From Apis mellifera (taxonomy: Eukaryota > Arthropoda > Insecta > Hymenoptera > Apidae), in contig NC_037644.1 of assembly GCF_003254395.2 (NCBI RefSeq), positions 3,681,501 to 3,745,500 on the forward strand: 64,000 nt of DNA, read 5' to 3'. Positions 38,181-49,900 of this stretch are shown here, piece by piece (the first letter of the stretch is position 1; the number at the start of each line of letters is the position of its first letter). The notes beneath the pieces were generated by a model. The model did no database searches, had not been told where the DNA came from, and saw only the letters and a list, made by a program, of their open reading frames with translations. A program made the translations under genes and the position numbers.

Positions 38181-38560
38181 TCATATTTTCATTTTTATTT
38201 CCATTTTAATGACTGCATTTATCTATAAAATTTTAAAAATTTTCAAAATAGAACTATCAACTACGATATATTAAATATTATTTATAATTAATAATTATTT
38301 TATTTCGATTTAATATGAGCTATATGCGAATAAAATTAATTATTCAATAAAAATTTGATAATATAACAAATAAATTTATAATTATAAATTTTACAATCAA
38401 CAATTTCATAACAAAAATTAATTCTCTTTTTTTCAAATAACAAGTATATATATATAAATATTATATTTTCATTTTTATTTCCATTTTAATGAGTGCAGTT
38501 ATCTATAATAATGCAGTTATCTATAAAATTTTAAAAATTCTCGAAGTAGAACTATCAACT
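37976..38560. repeat. Direct duplication, about 290-bp unit, two copies
   Basis: Both copies start TATTAAATATTATTTATAAT and carry TTATTTCGATTTAATA, a (TA)n, and AGAACTATCAACTACGA at the end. The first copy has a longer (TA)n (38149-38176) than the second. Confidence 0.85.
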
Positions 38561-39727
38561 ACGAAAATGTCGATCGAACCAATTTCTTTAAATCTTTAGA
38601 TTTTTCTCTGAACACGATCACTAAACTCGTGATCGATACGAAAGACAACACGCGACAATCTGCTCTGATTAATAATTAATACCTCGAGTAATTACGAGGA
38701 ACGGTACAAGCGAAACGAATCCGGTGGTAAGTAACGCTTGTCAACATTCATATATCGCGTGAAATGTCGATAAATATACACATATTTCTAATCAATGAAT
38801 TCGTTTTATCCTGAACCGTTCGAATACGATTTCGAAAAAATATTTCAGACGAAAAATCGTATATAAAGTGAGATTGTGCAACATTAATAATTTTTAATAG
38901 GAAGGTTTAATTTTTTAGACAGAAATATATAATTTTTTAATGAATTTATAATTAATTAATTTCCTAGAAAAAAGTACTATAAACTATTCGTGTGGAAAAA
39001 ATCTTTAATTTTAGAAAATCTTTCGTTGGAAAATGTTGTAAGTTGAAAAGTTAGCATATAAAAGTCAAGGAACATGGAAAGTGATATTGATATTATAATT
39101 TTTGTCTTTCATATAGTTTTATAAACTGTAATATTTGTTTAAAATATCATCTAAACTAAAAATTTTTCGACATAAATAATTCAATTAACTTTTAACGTAA
39201 AGTAACAAGTTGCATCGATTAGTGCAATAAAAATTGTATGATTCCACTTTTTAAAATTTGAATTGATATAATATAACTTCATGTAGCTGTATTCACCAGT
39301 GTATGAAAAATTTGTGATACTGCATAATATAAAACAATGTTTGTTTGAAACGTTTTTTTTATTCATTTTATTCAGATTTTTCATATTTTATTTTTTTATA
39401 TTTTCATTTTATTAATTTATATTATTCACGTTTGAACGGTTGAAAATAAACTATAATAAAAAATAGATACGCTTTATAATAATAATTCAATAGCCTCAAC
39501 GAATGAATATCAGTCGATGATTCGAAGTTATAGAATTGTAATAACGCAAGATGCGGGTAATATGAGACTTTAAAATTGCATTGATCGATCATTTAAATAC
39601 AAACCATTTCGTTTCTCATATCTTTATTAAAGATTCTTGCAGATTCTTTTATAGTTCATCGAAAATTTAATTCTTAAATGCATAGGTTAAATTGCTTAAC
39701 CTAGAAAACGTATAACATTTTATTTTA
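38561..39727. other. Non-coding stretch with a small GC-richer patch
   Basis: 38600-38850 is moderately GC-richer (CGATCG, TACGAGGAACGGTACAAG) but has no coherent ORF. The remainder is A/T-rich. Confidence 0.5.
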
Positions 39728-40965
39728 TAACGTTTTAAATTATATATTTATATCATATATTTATATTATAACAAGTTATGAAATATCAATAATCTATGTA
39801 AATTATTTCTTATCATCTATATATAAAATTGAGATATATTTTAGTTGCAAGTGAAATAAAATAGTGTTCTAACCATAAATTTTTTCCCAAATGAAAAAGT
39901 GTTTTAAAAAGAAGAAAATATTTTTAAATTATTCCATAATTTTATTAACAACCATTAATTGGCAATTTTAAAATGTATAATTATTTGAAACAAAATAAAA
40001 AATTGTAAAGGAACGTCTGTTTGATTTTTTCCATAACGTTTTAAATTATATATTTATATCATATATTTATATTACAACAAGTTATGAAATACCAATAATC
40101 TATGTAAATTATTTCTTATCATCTACATGTAAAATTGAGATATATTTCTGTTGCAAGTGAAATAAAATAGTGTTCTAACCATAAATTTTTTCCCAAATGA
40201 AAAAGTGTTTTAAAAAGAAGAAAATATTTTTAAATTATTCCATAATTTTATTAACAACCATTAATTGGCAATTTTAAAATGTATAATTATTTGAAACAAA
40301 ATAAAAAATTGTAAAGGAACGTCTGTTTGATTTTTTCCATAACGTTTTAAATTATATATTTATATCATATATTTATATTACAACAAGTTATGAAATACCA
40401 ATAATCTATGTAAATTATTTCTTATCATCTACATGTAAAATTGAGATATATTTCTGTTGCAAGTGAAATAAAATAGTGTTCTAACCATAAATTTTTTCCC
40501 AAATGAAAAAGTGTTTTAAAAAGAAGAAAATATTTTTAAATTATTCCATAATTTTATTAACAACCATTAATTGGCAATTTTAAAATGTATAATTATTTGA
40601 AACAAAATAAAAAATTGTAAAGGAACGTCTGTTTGATTTTTTCCATAACGTTTTAAATTATATATTTATATCATATATTTATATTATAACAAGTTATGAA
40701 ATATCAATAATCAATGTGTAAATTATTTTTCATCATTTATATATAAAATTAAGATATATTTCAGTTACAAATGAAATAAAATATTCTAACCATAAAATTT
40801 TTCCCAAGTGAAAAAGTATTTTAAAAAGGAGAAAATATTTTTAAATTATTCCATAATTTTATTAACAACCATTAATTGGCAATTTTAAAATGTATAATTA
40901 TATTTGAAACAAAATGAAAAATTTTAAAGAAAAGGAGAAAGAAACGTCTGTTTGATTTTTTTTTT
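39728..40965. repeat. Minisatellite array, exactly 306-bp unit, four copies
   Basis: TAACGTTTTAAATTATATAT begins copies at 39728, 40034, 40340 and 40646, an exact 306-bp period. Copies 2 and 3 appear identical by eye; copies 1 and 4 are diverged, especially 4. Each unit ends GGAACGTCTGTTTGATTTTT. Confidence 0.93.
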
Positions 40966-43900
40966 CATTTTGTTGACACATCGAAAGAATCGAAACGCGT
41001 GATTAAATGGGAAGAAATTTTTATCAAAAAAAGCATTTTCTTTATTATCGAAAGCAAATAATAATTCTAATTAAAACAAAAGAAGGAAACGGATGTAAAT
41101 TAAACTTTTGTGAAAAGGAATTGGTAATAAATCGAGGAAATCTTCGATAGTACAAAAGCCATTGGCGTCGCCGTTTCTCTCGGGGAATAGTTATCGACAC
41201 TTTTATTGAAAGTTTCAGAAACAAGATAAAGTTTTTAGATGAAATTGCGGTAGACTTATGCTCACGTGTTATCATACTCGCGGTTATTCTTTAAAAGGTT
41301 TTAAATTGCACGCGCATGTGGGTGTGCTTAAAAGCACGATTATTTATCGATTTGTCAATCGAAATGTTGAATAAATACAATTCTTTTATCCTAATTCAAA
41401 AATAAAAACTAATTCGATAATAATAATTTTCCTATTCTATCGAGAAATATTAAAATTTCTTTCACATTATCCTTTCTCGCAATTATCGTAATTTGAAAAA
41501 ATATTAAATCGAGAAAAAGGATATATTTCTCGATTTAAGAGAAATGTCTCTTTTTCATTTAATTTTTTTTCCCTCTATCTCAGCGAATCGTATAAAATAT
41601 TGGAAGCGTATATATAATATAGTTCACGGATTATAAAATCACAATACTCGGAAAAAGATATTACAATATCTCGAGAAATATCCGTAATCCGAAAAGCTCC
41701 TCAATTGGACTCGTACGCATATTTATCGCGTATCTTTTCACTTATTACCGCGATATTTAATTTCTATCGCAATTTATTTGCAATTTATTCGCAAAACAAT
41801 ACGTAACCGACAATAATACGTAAGCATAAAATTTCATTATTTTCTTATTATCAATCTCACGAAGCATATTTGATATAGAAAATTACTTTTAATGATCGTA
41901 TACATTTTCACGATCTTCATTATATCATTTTGTAATAACACCAGTATCATTGCAAGCATATTAATTTTATATTAATTGTTCGATTTCTGAAATAATTTGC
42001 CTTTTCGTGTTTAATTATTAGACTCGCGTTATTTCAATGAATTACCTTTTTTTTTTTTTTTTTTTTTTTTAAGTAAAATAAAGATCATTCCGCCGAGCAA
42101 GCAAGGGAGAGGAAAAAAAAAATCAGCTAGCGATGATCGAGTAATTACTCTGATAATTATTACAGCCTTGAAGGGGAAGGCGTTAAAATAAGTAATCGAA
42201 TACCTGGTTATTTAACACTGGAAGAAACATAATTGAACAAACACCGAAGCACTAACTCTCGTCTTACGGGATGATTTTGCAATTTAGCATGCAATCTGTC
42301 GTTTATTCGATTAGCTTGGTTACTTCCCTGCCTAGCAGAAGCCCAAGGGGTGGAAAGTTGTGCTTCTGCTAACATCAACAGTAACAACGTTGCCTTTCCA
42401 TATTTTCGTCTTCGACTTCCATATTCTCGACTTTTAAATGTATCATTGAAAAAATTCTCGTAAAAATATATTGTAATATGATATAAGCAATTTTCATTAT
42501 TTTTACTAATACAAAATGTAGGTTAAAGATATTATTATAAGAATAAGATAAGAAAGGAGAAGAGAGAAATTATTTTTATCTTTATGTTTGTTCTGAGCAC
42601 AAATATTATATGTCTCTTCCATTTTCTTTCAGAATATAGTTAATAGTTTAATAGTTTATATTTATTATCTTTATTATCTCTATTTTCCAAATGTTAATTG
42701 AAAAAGATAATTCACATTTAGACTCCATTAGTATAAATTTTTTATATTTCAAATAGTTATCTATGTCATAATCCAATATTAATTTCTCTTTTTTACTCAT
42801 AGTTCTTCAATGCATAATTGTAGAATGTCGAATAGGACTTGAGTAATTATTATTTTTAGATATGATTAATTATTTTACGTTTTGTAGAAAATAATTTTCT
42901 TAGAGGAAAGGAAAAATAGCTGTTGATTTTCTTACAAAAAGTAAAAGATCCTTTATCCTTTTTATTGCAACAACAAAATCAAGAAAATTTCGATATATTT
43001 AACTTTGAATAGCAACAGGTTGCCCATAATCCTGCTCATGTTCGATCACCTGTTTCGCACAAATCGACGAGCATAGTTATTTTGTTTGAAAGAAACGAAT
43101 TTTAGAAATGGATATCCAGATAACGATTTTATAATAATTATTTTGTAACATATAATTGGATAATACAAGAATTGGATTTAATTAAGTACAACGATATCAA
43201 AATAAAAAAATATTGCAACTCGAGTTTGCAAATTAAAGCCTCTTTGAAATAAAATTCGAACGAGGGTGGGAAGCGAAACGCGTATTGAGAGATACACGTT
43301 TATCTCTTTGAACGAAGATGTTTGTCCTCCACGAAAAATTTGAACGTTAATAAAAAAATTCTGATTTCGAGGGTGGATACTCGAGCGTATTAATTTGAAA
43401 GAGACTCTAAGAGATTGGTTAGACAAATTTGGAGAAACCGCTAAACACCCAACTAGAGGCAATATATTATGTAATAAATTATGCCAAGGTTTAGGGACGG
43501 AAAGAGAGAAGAAAGAAAAAAAAGAAAAAAACACGTGTGGCTGGAATTGTCGCGCCGTTGGGTTTTCTCATAATTACGGCGGTCGATATAAGGCTAATAA
43601 TTATTTAAGATAAAATATTGCTGTTCTGAAAAAAAAAACTTTACACTTTAATACTGCAACAGGAGCAATTAATATTCCCATTAATTGACATTTTCAGACA
43701 AATTGAATTCAATCTAATAAACATTCAAAAAAAATAAATAAATAAAATGTAAATTTATTTTTAGATCATCAACAAGTGAGATCACTTTCATCGCTTTATC
43801 CTTCTTCGACATCAAAGTTTCGTTTTCTTTTATTTTATATGAAAGTACGGTTTATTTATCCAACGAAAATAAAAAAAAAATTTGGCATTTTCAAGGATAA

Positions 43901-46139
43901 TCGTTTCAAACGCTGTTCCCACGAGATCTGAATTCTTATCTTCGATCTTCGATTACTTATACGAATGATACACCTCGTTTCTTCTCGTTTCCGGTATTGA
44001 AAAGTTGGAAACATCTCGAGCGCAACGCGACCATTCTTCTCCGAATCAAGATCGTCCTTGGTTGTTTTACACGACCATTGGTTATACCTTGAACGTTACT
44101 CGGAACAACCAAAGGTATCGACGTTTTTAGAACAAAGCCAATGTATATACCACTTGCATCGTTCCTCTTTTTTTCTGCTCCGCCTTCACAAAACCGACCG
44201 AGCCATTTTCCACCTCGTCGAGTGTTTATCTGTTTGCATGGTACTTTCTTCTTCTTCTTCTTCTTCTTCTTCTTCTTCTTCCTCGTCTTCTTTCTATCTC
44301 CTTGCCTTTTTTCTTTTTCTTCTCTCTCTTTTTCTTCTCCATTTACGAATTGTTTTTGCAAGTTTCTTTGTTTATCAGAATGTTTCCTTTTTTGGATATA
44401 CAGAGTTTTTTTGAGTCTTTATTTTGTTCGAATTACTATATCGATTTAAAACCGATAAAAAACGAAAAGTGATTTATTATTCATATTTATATCATACCCA
44501 TAAATCGATACCTTTCAAATATTTCAAACTTTGCATTTTGTCAACAACAACAAAAAAAGTTTAAGATATTAAAGTTTTTTATCGAGTTTTATTAATGTTT
44601 TCCTGACTTTTCTAACCGATTTTCAATATGTCAACTTTTATTAGAAATAAAGTTGTGTTTTTTATTTTCTTCGATTTTTAATATTTTTCCCCGAGAAAAA
44701 TTACGTAAAGAAGGGAAAACGGATGTTTTAAAATTGTTTCTCATTGAAAATATATAAGAGAAATGATTATTTGTAAGATTAAAAAACGAATATCGAGACG
44801 AATTAATCGAATTATAGTTTCCAATAATTTTCTCGTTGTAAATTCTATCATATCCCAGAGAAAAAAATAATAAAATAAAAATATATTAATATAATTATGC
44901 TATATTTACTAGTCATTTCAATGCTACATTGATTAGTCACAAATGTATTTATTATTAGTGTGTTGCAATTGTATGCATATCGCGAAAAATACGTTAAAAT
45001 TTTAATATATGCACATACAAATATAATATTATATTTGTAAATAATATTAAGAATAGTGGTTTAAAAAATAAATTGATTAATGCAATGCAACAATTGAAAA
45101 TCATTGCTATATTTAAAATATATTTTTCTTTACAAACAAATAATAAAATAAATATCAAAATGTGTTATTATTTAAAACAATTTTTACTTTATATTATTTT
45201 CAATTATAAATATAAAAATAATAAAACGAATAAGAATGGTTTTATGTAATTTATATACACTCATAAAGATTTAAAAATCCATGATAAAATTCTTCTAAAT
45301 AAATATATATTTTATATAATAATCACTTACCATATTTATCTTTTTCTTGAAAAAGAAAATGTACTTTTACAATTTCTTTTTTGTTGATAAACTTTGTTGC
45401 TTTGTCCTTTAATTTTTTTTAATTTCCTATTGGCCAAATATCAATGATCCATAAAAAATTCTTTTCCTTTTTATAAATATTATTAATACAATTCGTTAAA
45501 AAGTTCTTGCTCTTTAAAATTCTTCTAATTATTATTCGAGTTTCAAACATTTTCAAACGACTCTTTTAAGTAAAACTTTGATCATTGAACGTGTATGCTT
45601 GTTGAAAATATTTATCAATTATTCCTCTTATATTTTAAAAATATAATTGGAAACTTCTCAGAACTTTTCCCGCAACTTAAATTCATTTAATCCCCTTTCT
45701 CAACTGAAAATTTCTGTTTCATATTCCAATCTTACAAATTTCTTTACGTCAACGTTTCTGCTTTAATCGTTTTTCTCATCTTCGATATCGAACTTTCTTT
45801 GAAATGGTTTTAATAAGAATATCTTGTTTTCTTTTCTTAAAACATGCTGCCACCTCCACAATATTTATAATTATTCATTCGTGTTAAAAAGAAAATATTC
45901 TCTATTCTTAATTAGTATTTTTTCTTTTTTCTTTTTCTTTTTTTTTTTTTTTTTTAATAATCTTTTTGATCATCTCAAAGCATAATATAATATAAAAACA
46001 TATAATCAAAAATAATGTCCCTATATCTATTCATATATATCTATTCATGTTTATAATTATACTTATGATTAATATTAAAATTATTAAATTTGTCAGAATA
46101 ATTTGAATGAGTTTTAAATTTACTATCTTTTTAATTGTT
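40966..46139. other. Non-coding stretch with two GC-richer islands
   Basis: 42230-42420 is a GC-richer island that reads open on the minus strand with splice-like borders (see findings). 43240-43610 is open on both strands over 70-118 codons without recognisable homology. A (TTC)n microsatellite lies at 44245-44282. T-runs of about 20 occur near 42049-42070 and 45936-45955. Confidence 0.5.
44245..44282. repeat. (TTC)n microsatellite
   Basis: About twelve TTC units. They create poly-Ser, poly-Phe and poly-Lys readings on the two strands that are not genes. Confidence 0.92.
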
Positions 46140-46910
46140 AATTTTGACAAATATTTGTTTAATATATATAATATAATGTTATAATATCTATTCATATCTA
46201 TTCATGTCTATAATTATAATTGATATTAAAATTATTATTATAAATTTGACAAATATTTGTTTAATGTATATAATATAATGTAATAATATCTATTTATATA
46301 TATATATCTATTGATATCTATAATTATACTTATAATTAATATTAAAGTTATTAAATTTATCAGAATACATTGAATGAATTTTAAATTTACTATCTTTTTA
46401 ATTGTTAATTTTGACAAATATTTGTTTAATGTATATAATATAATGTAATAATATCTATTCATACATATCTATTCATGTCTATAATTATAATTGATATTAA
46501 AATTATTATTATAAATTTGACAAATATTTGTTTAATATATATAATATAATGTAATAATATCTATTTATATATATATATCTATTGATGTCTATAATTATAC
46601 TTATAATTAATATTAAAATTATTAAATTTGTCAGAATATTCTGAATGAGTTTTAAATTTACTATCTTTTTAATTGTTAATTTTGACAAATATTTATTTAA
46701 TGTGTGTATAATATATTGTAATAATATCATATAGATTTATTCATGCCTTATAATTAAATTTAATACTCATATCTTAATATTAAAAATATTAAATTTGTCA
46801 GAATAATTTGAATGGATTTTAAATTTATTATTGTTTCAGTTATTAAGAAGATAATATTAATTGATATAAATATTTTTGACAAATATTTGTTTAATGTAAA
46901 AGATAATATG
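46140..46910. repeat. Higher-order minisatellite, about 269-bp period
   Basis: GACAAATATTTGTTTAAT (or close variants) recurs near 46145, 46247, 46414, 46516, 46682 and 46877. Spacing alternates 102 and 167-169 bp, so the larger unit of about 269 bp contains two related subunits. Overlapping minus-strand ORFs (46238-46462, 46509-46730) are repeat readings. Confidence 0.85.
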
Positions 46911-49900
46911 TGTAACATATATTCATGCGTATAATTGTTTTATCACCATGATTTATTATTAGAATTACTACATTTACCAGAATAAAAGCTTTTCAATTTT
47001 TTATTTCTTTAATCAAAAGATATTATTAATTAATAAAAATATTTTTAACAATTAGCTTTTATTAAGATAGAAATCTGATCATATGTATGTATATATATTT
47101 TTTATCATATGATTTTTTAATTATAATTTATTTATTTATAATATAATATATTTAGACATTAAAGGTCAATAAGATGTTTTAAATAATTCCGTTTTATATA
47201 ATTTTTTTTCATTCTTCTTTTAAACAAAGATAATGATTCAAATTCAATACTGTAAATAGATTTAAAAAAAAAAAAAAACATTATTCGTATAGGAAATGAT
47301 ATAAAATTTATAAATATATATTATATAAAAAATTTTATTAAGAACTCTAGCGTTCAATTCAAACATTAAATAAATATATGCATAATAATATATTTTAATT
47401 AAGAATGAATTGGAATTTGATTTTTAAATTTGCAATGTTGCATCTTAAATTTTATCTCGAAATCTAAAATATTTATTTCCTCTTTCTTTCTTTTTTTCTA
47501 AAAAATATCCGTTTTGTCAAGAAAATTTTAATAAACTATATCTCTGGAATTCTTAAAAAATCAATTAATAATAATAACAATTATTATTTTGACTTGTATA
47601 AAAATTAAATTTTTATATCTTACTTTTTCTTTACATAAACTATTGTAATGAATTATTGAAAAATTATCGATTAAAATGGATGTAAAATCAATTGAATTAT
47701 TACCAATAATATGTATAATAAATATTCGTAAATTATTTATACAAATTATTCTTCATCTAAAATTCCAAGAATTTCGAATTAGAAAAATAAAAATTTCAAG
47801 GTTCTTTTTTAATCTTTCGTGATTCAAAAGTTTCGAGTGTCTTATTCTCCAATTTTAACATTTGATAGCATAAATTCTTTTACTGTGTTAGAGTTTAACT
47901 TTCTTCACAGTTTTCACAAATTTCTTTAGTTTCCCCTTTTTCTCGGAGTCCGTTATTTACATTCATAACATAGGCAAACATTTTATTTGACATTCATTAT
48001 TTCGACTGAACAAATGTTTGGTTATGTATAACAAACGCTTGAGAATTTGGTCGAATATCGTGATTATCGATGATTAATGGAATAGAACTCTGTTTTTAGG
48101 TTAGAAAAATAAAAAAGGATGGTTAAGAATTTCATAATGCCTCAACGAAAAAATTAAACGATTCACGTGAACTGCTCTACTGTATACAAATGAGTTATAA
48201 ACGATAAAGAGAAAACGTTAGTTTGAATTTTCATCAAACAAAAACTGATAAGATATATATTTAAAAGAGAAAAAAAAATATACATTTTTCTGCATTATTT
48301 GCATGTCATACAGTTTTACAATGAAACATGCCAGACGTTCATTCAAGAAATCTCTTTATTGACGATACTTTCGAAAGGATAAGCTGTTTAAAGGAAGATA
48401 TTCTAAGATTCATTGAAACATATCCGATCGAAATTGCTACGATTATTACCTTCTGTGGTTTTTTTTATTGGATACAACAATTCGTTTAATCGTGATATAA
48501 AATAATCGTAATTTTATCGAAATAATCGCAAGTACAAAACGGATAAAACGGTTTATTATCATGCACATACAATTTTGTCCCTTTGTAATTTCTTACACAA
48601 CACTTTTCAATCGTAACAATCGTTCACAATTTTCTGCCTTGTCACAATCCGTTCCTTTCTTTCTTTTTTCCAGTTTCGCTCTAACTTTAAAGAGGTGGGG
48701 AGCTTTATTCCCTCTTTCTCTCTTTCTCTCCGATTGGTATCGGTTTCTCAAGCAGGGCTCCACCATTTTAACGCAAAATTTTTAAGAATGCAAAATACTC
48801 AAAGCACAAATTGAACAAACTGTACCACCTCGAAACGAATACACGCGATCACGCAACCCTTTATGAAATATGCAGATGCGCTATCTTGCATTTGCTGATT
48901 TTTTTTTTTTTTTTTTTTTTTTTCACTGAAATTAGGTTATCGAACACACGGGATCACACAATGAAGACAATGCGTGCAATTGGTCACCGCAATATATGTT
49001 ACTTTTACGTCATTTTGTATCTCTCGATTCGAATAATATAATTCGGAAAAATAAAAAAAATAAGAAATGACTTTGATTAACAGTAGCTTCGTTGTTTTTA
49101 CAGGAGTATCTGATTATCGATAGTTTGAAAAGGTTATTGGAAATTTAACATTTGTTCCCCTTTTTTCCCCTGGATTTTCCGACATCCAATTAGCAAGTTC
49201 ACATTAAAACAAATTATTAATACGTTCGTTGCAGGGGATAATAATATTGATATAGATGTGGTAACAAAAAAGAAAAATATATATTATAAACCTTCCAAAA
49301 ATGCACGAACGGAATGGAATCGAATATGAACTATTTACTTTATCACATTTATTTTGTATCAAGTATTTATTGTAAAATAAGAATAGAATCTATCTAACAC
49401 GTCTCTCTACACCATATGTGTAATACTTTTAGGATAAACAGGGTAAGAAAATAAATAAACATATTTCCAATAATTTCTTTCTTTCCTTTTTCTCATTCAA
49501 CGTGGATCGATATTTGATAACATTCAAATCATTTTCGAGAGTTTCTCGCTCGTTTGATCACGCCATTGAGAATCGAGAAAATATGTAAACTTGAAGTTAA
49601 TCTTAAAGACAAAGCTCGCGTTTGAATTGTTGTGAAATGAAGCTAGAAGTGCAAGTAAAGATAGAGTTGGAGTTAGAGTTAGAGGTAAAGGTAAAGGTGA
49701 AGGTAAAGGTCATCCTTAACTTTTTTCATTGCATCAATGGTATCATGAAGAGCACAGCAGTGGACAAAAGTATAAATCTATTCTTTTGAAACGAAATAAT
49801 TTTGTTTAAAATTGAACCAAATAATTTGAATTTCGTCTGAGAAGTTGGAAAAATTAATTTACATTTTTTTTTACTTGAATTCGTGAATGAAAATTAAAAT

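Noticed and set aside
44058..44449. Overlapping long ORFs on both strands, Ser/Phe or Lys-rich
   Set aside because: Driven by the (TTC)n microsatellite and neighbouring pyrimidine-rich DNA; no domain.
46238..46730. Two similar Ile/Tyr/Asn-rich minus-strand ORFs
   Set aside because: They are readings of consecutive units of the higher-order minisatellite, not a gene family.
49665..49710. Possible interstitial telomere repeat
   Set aside because: Units are GTTAGA and GGTAAA hexamers, not the TTAGG pentamer of insects.
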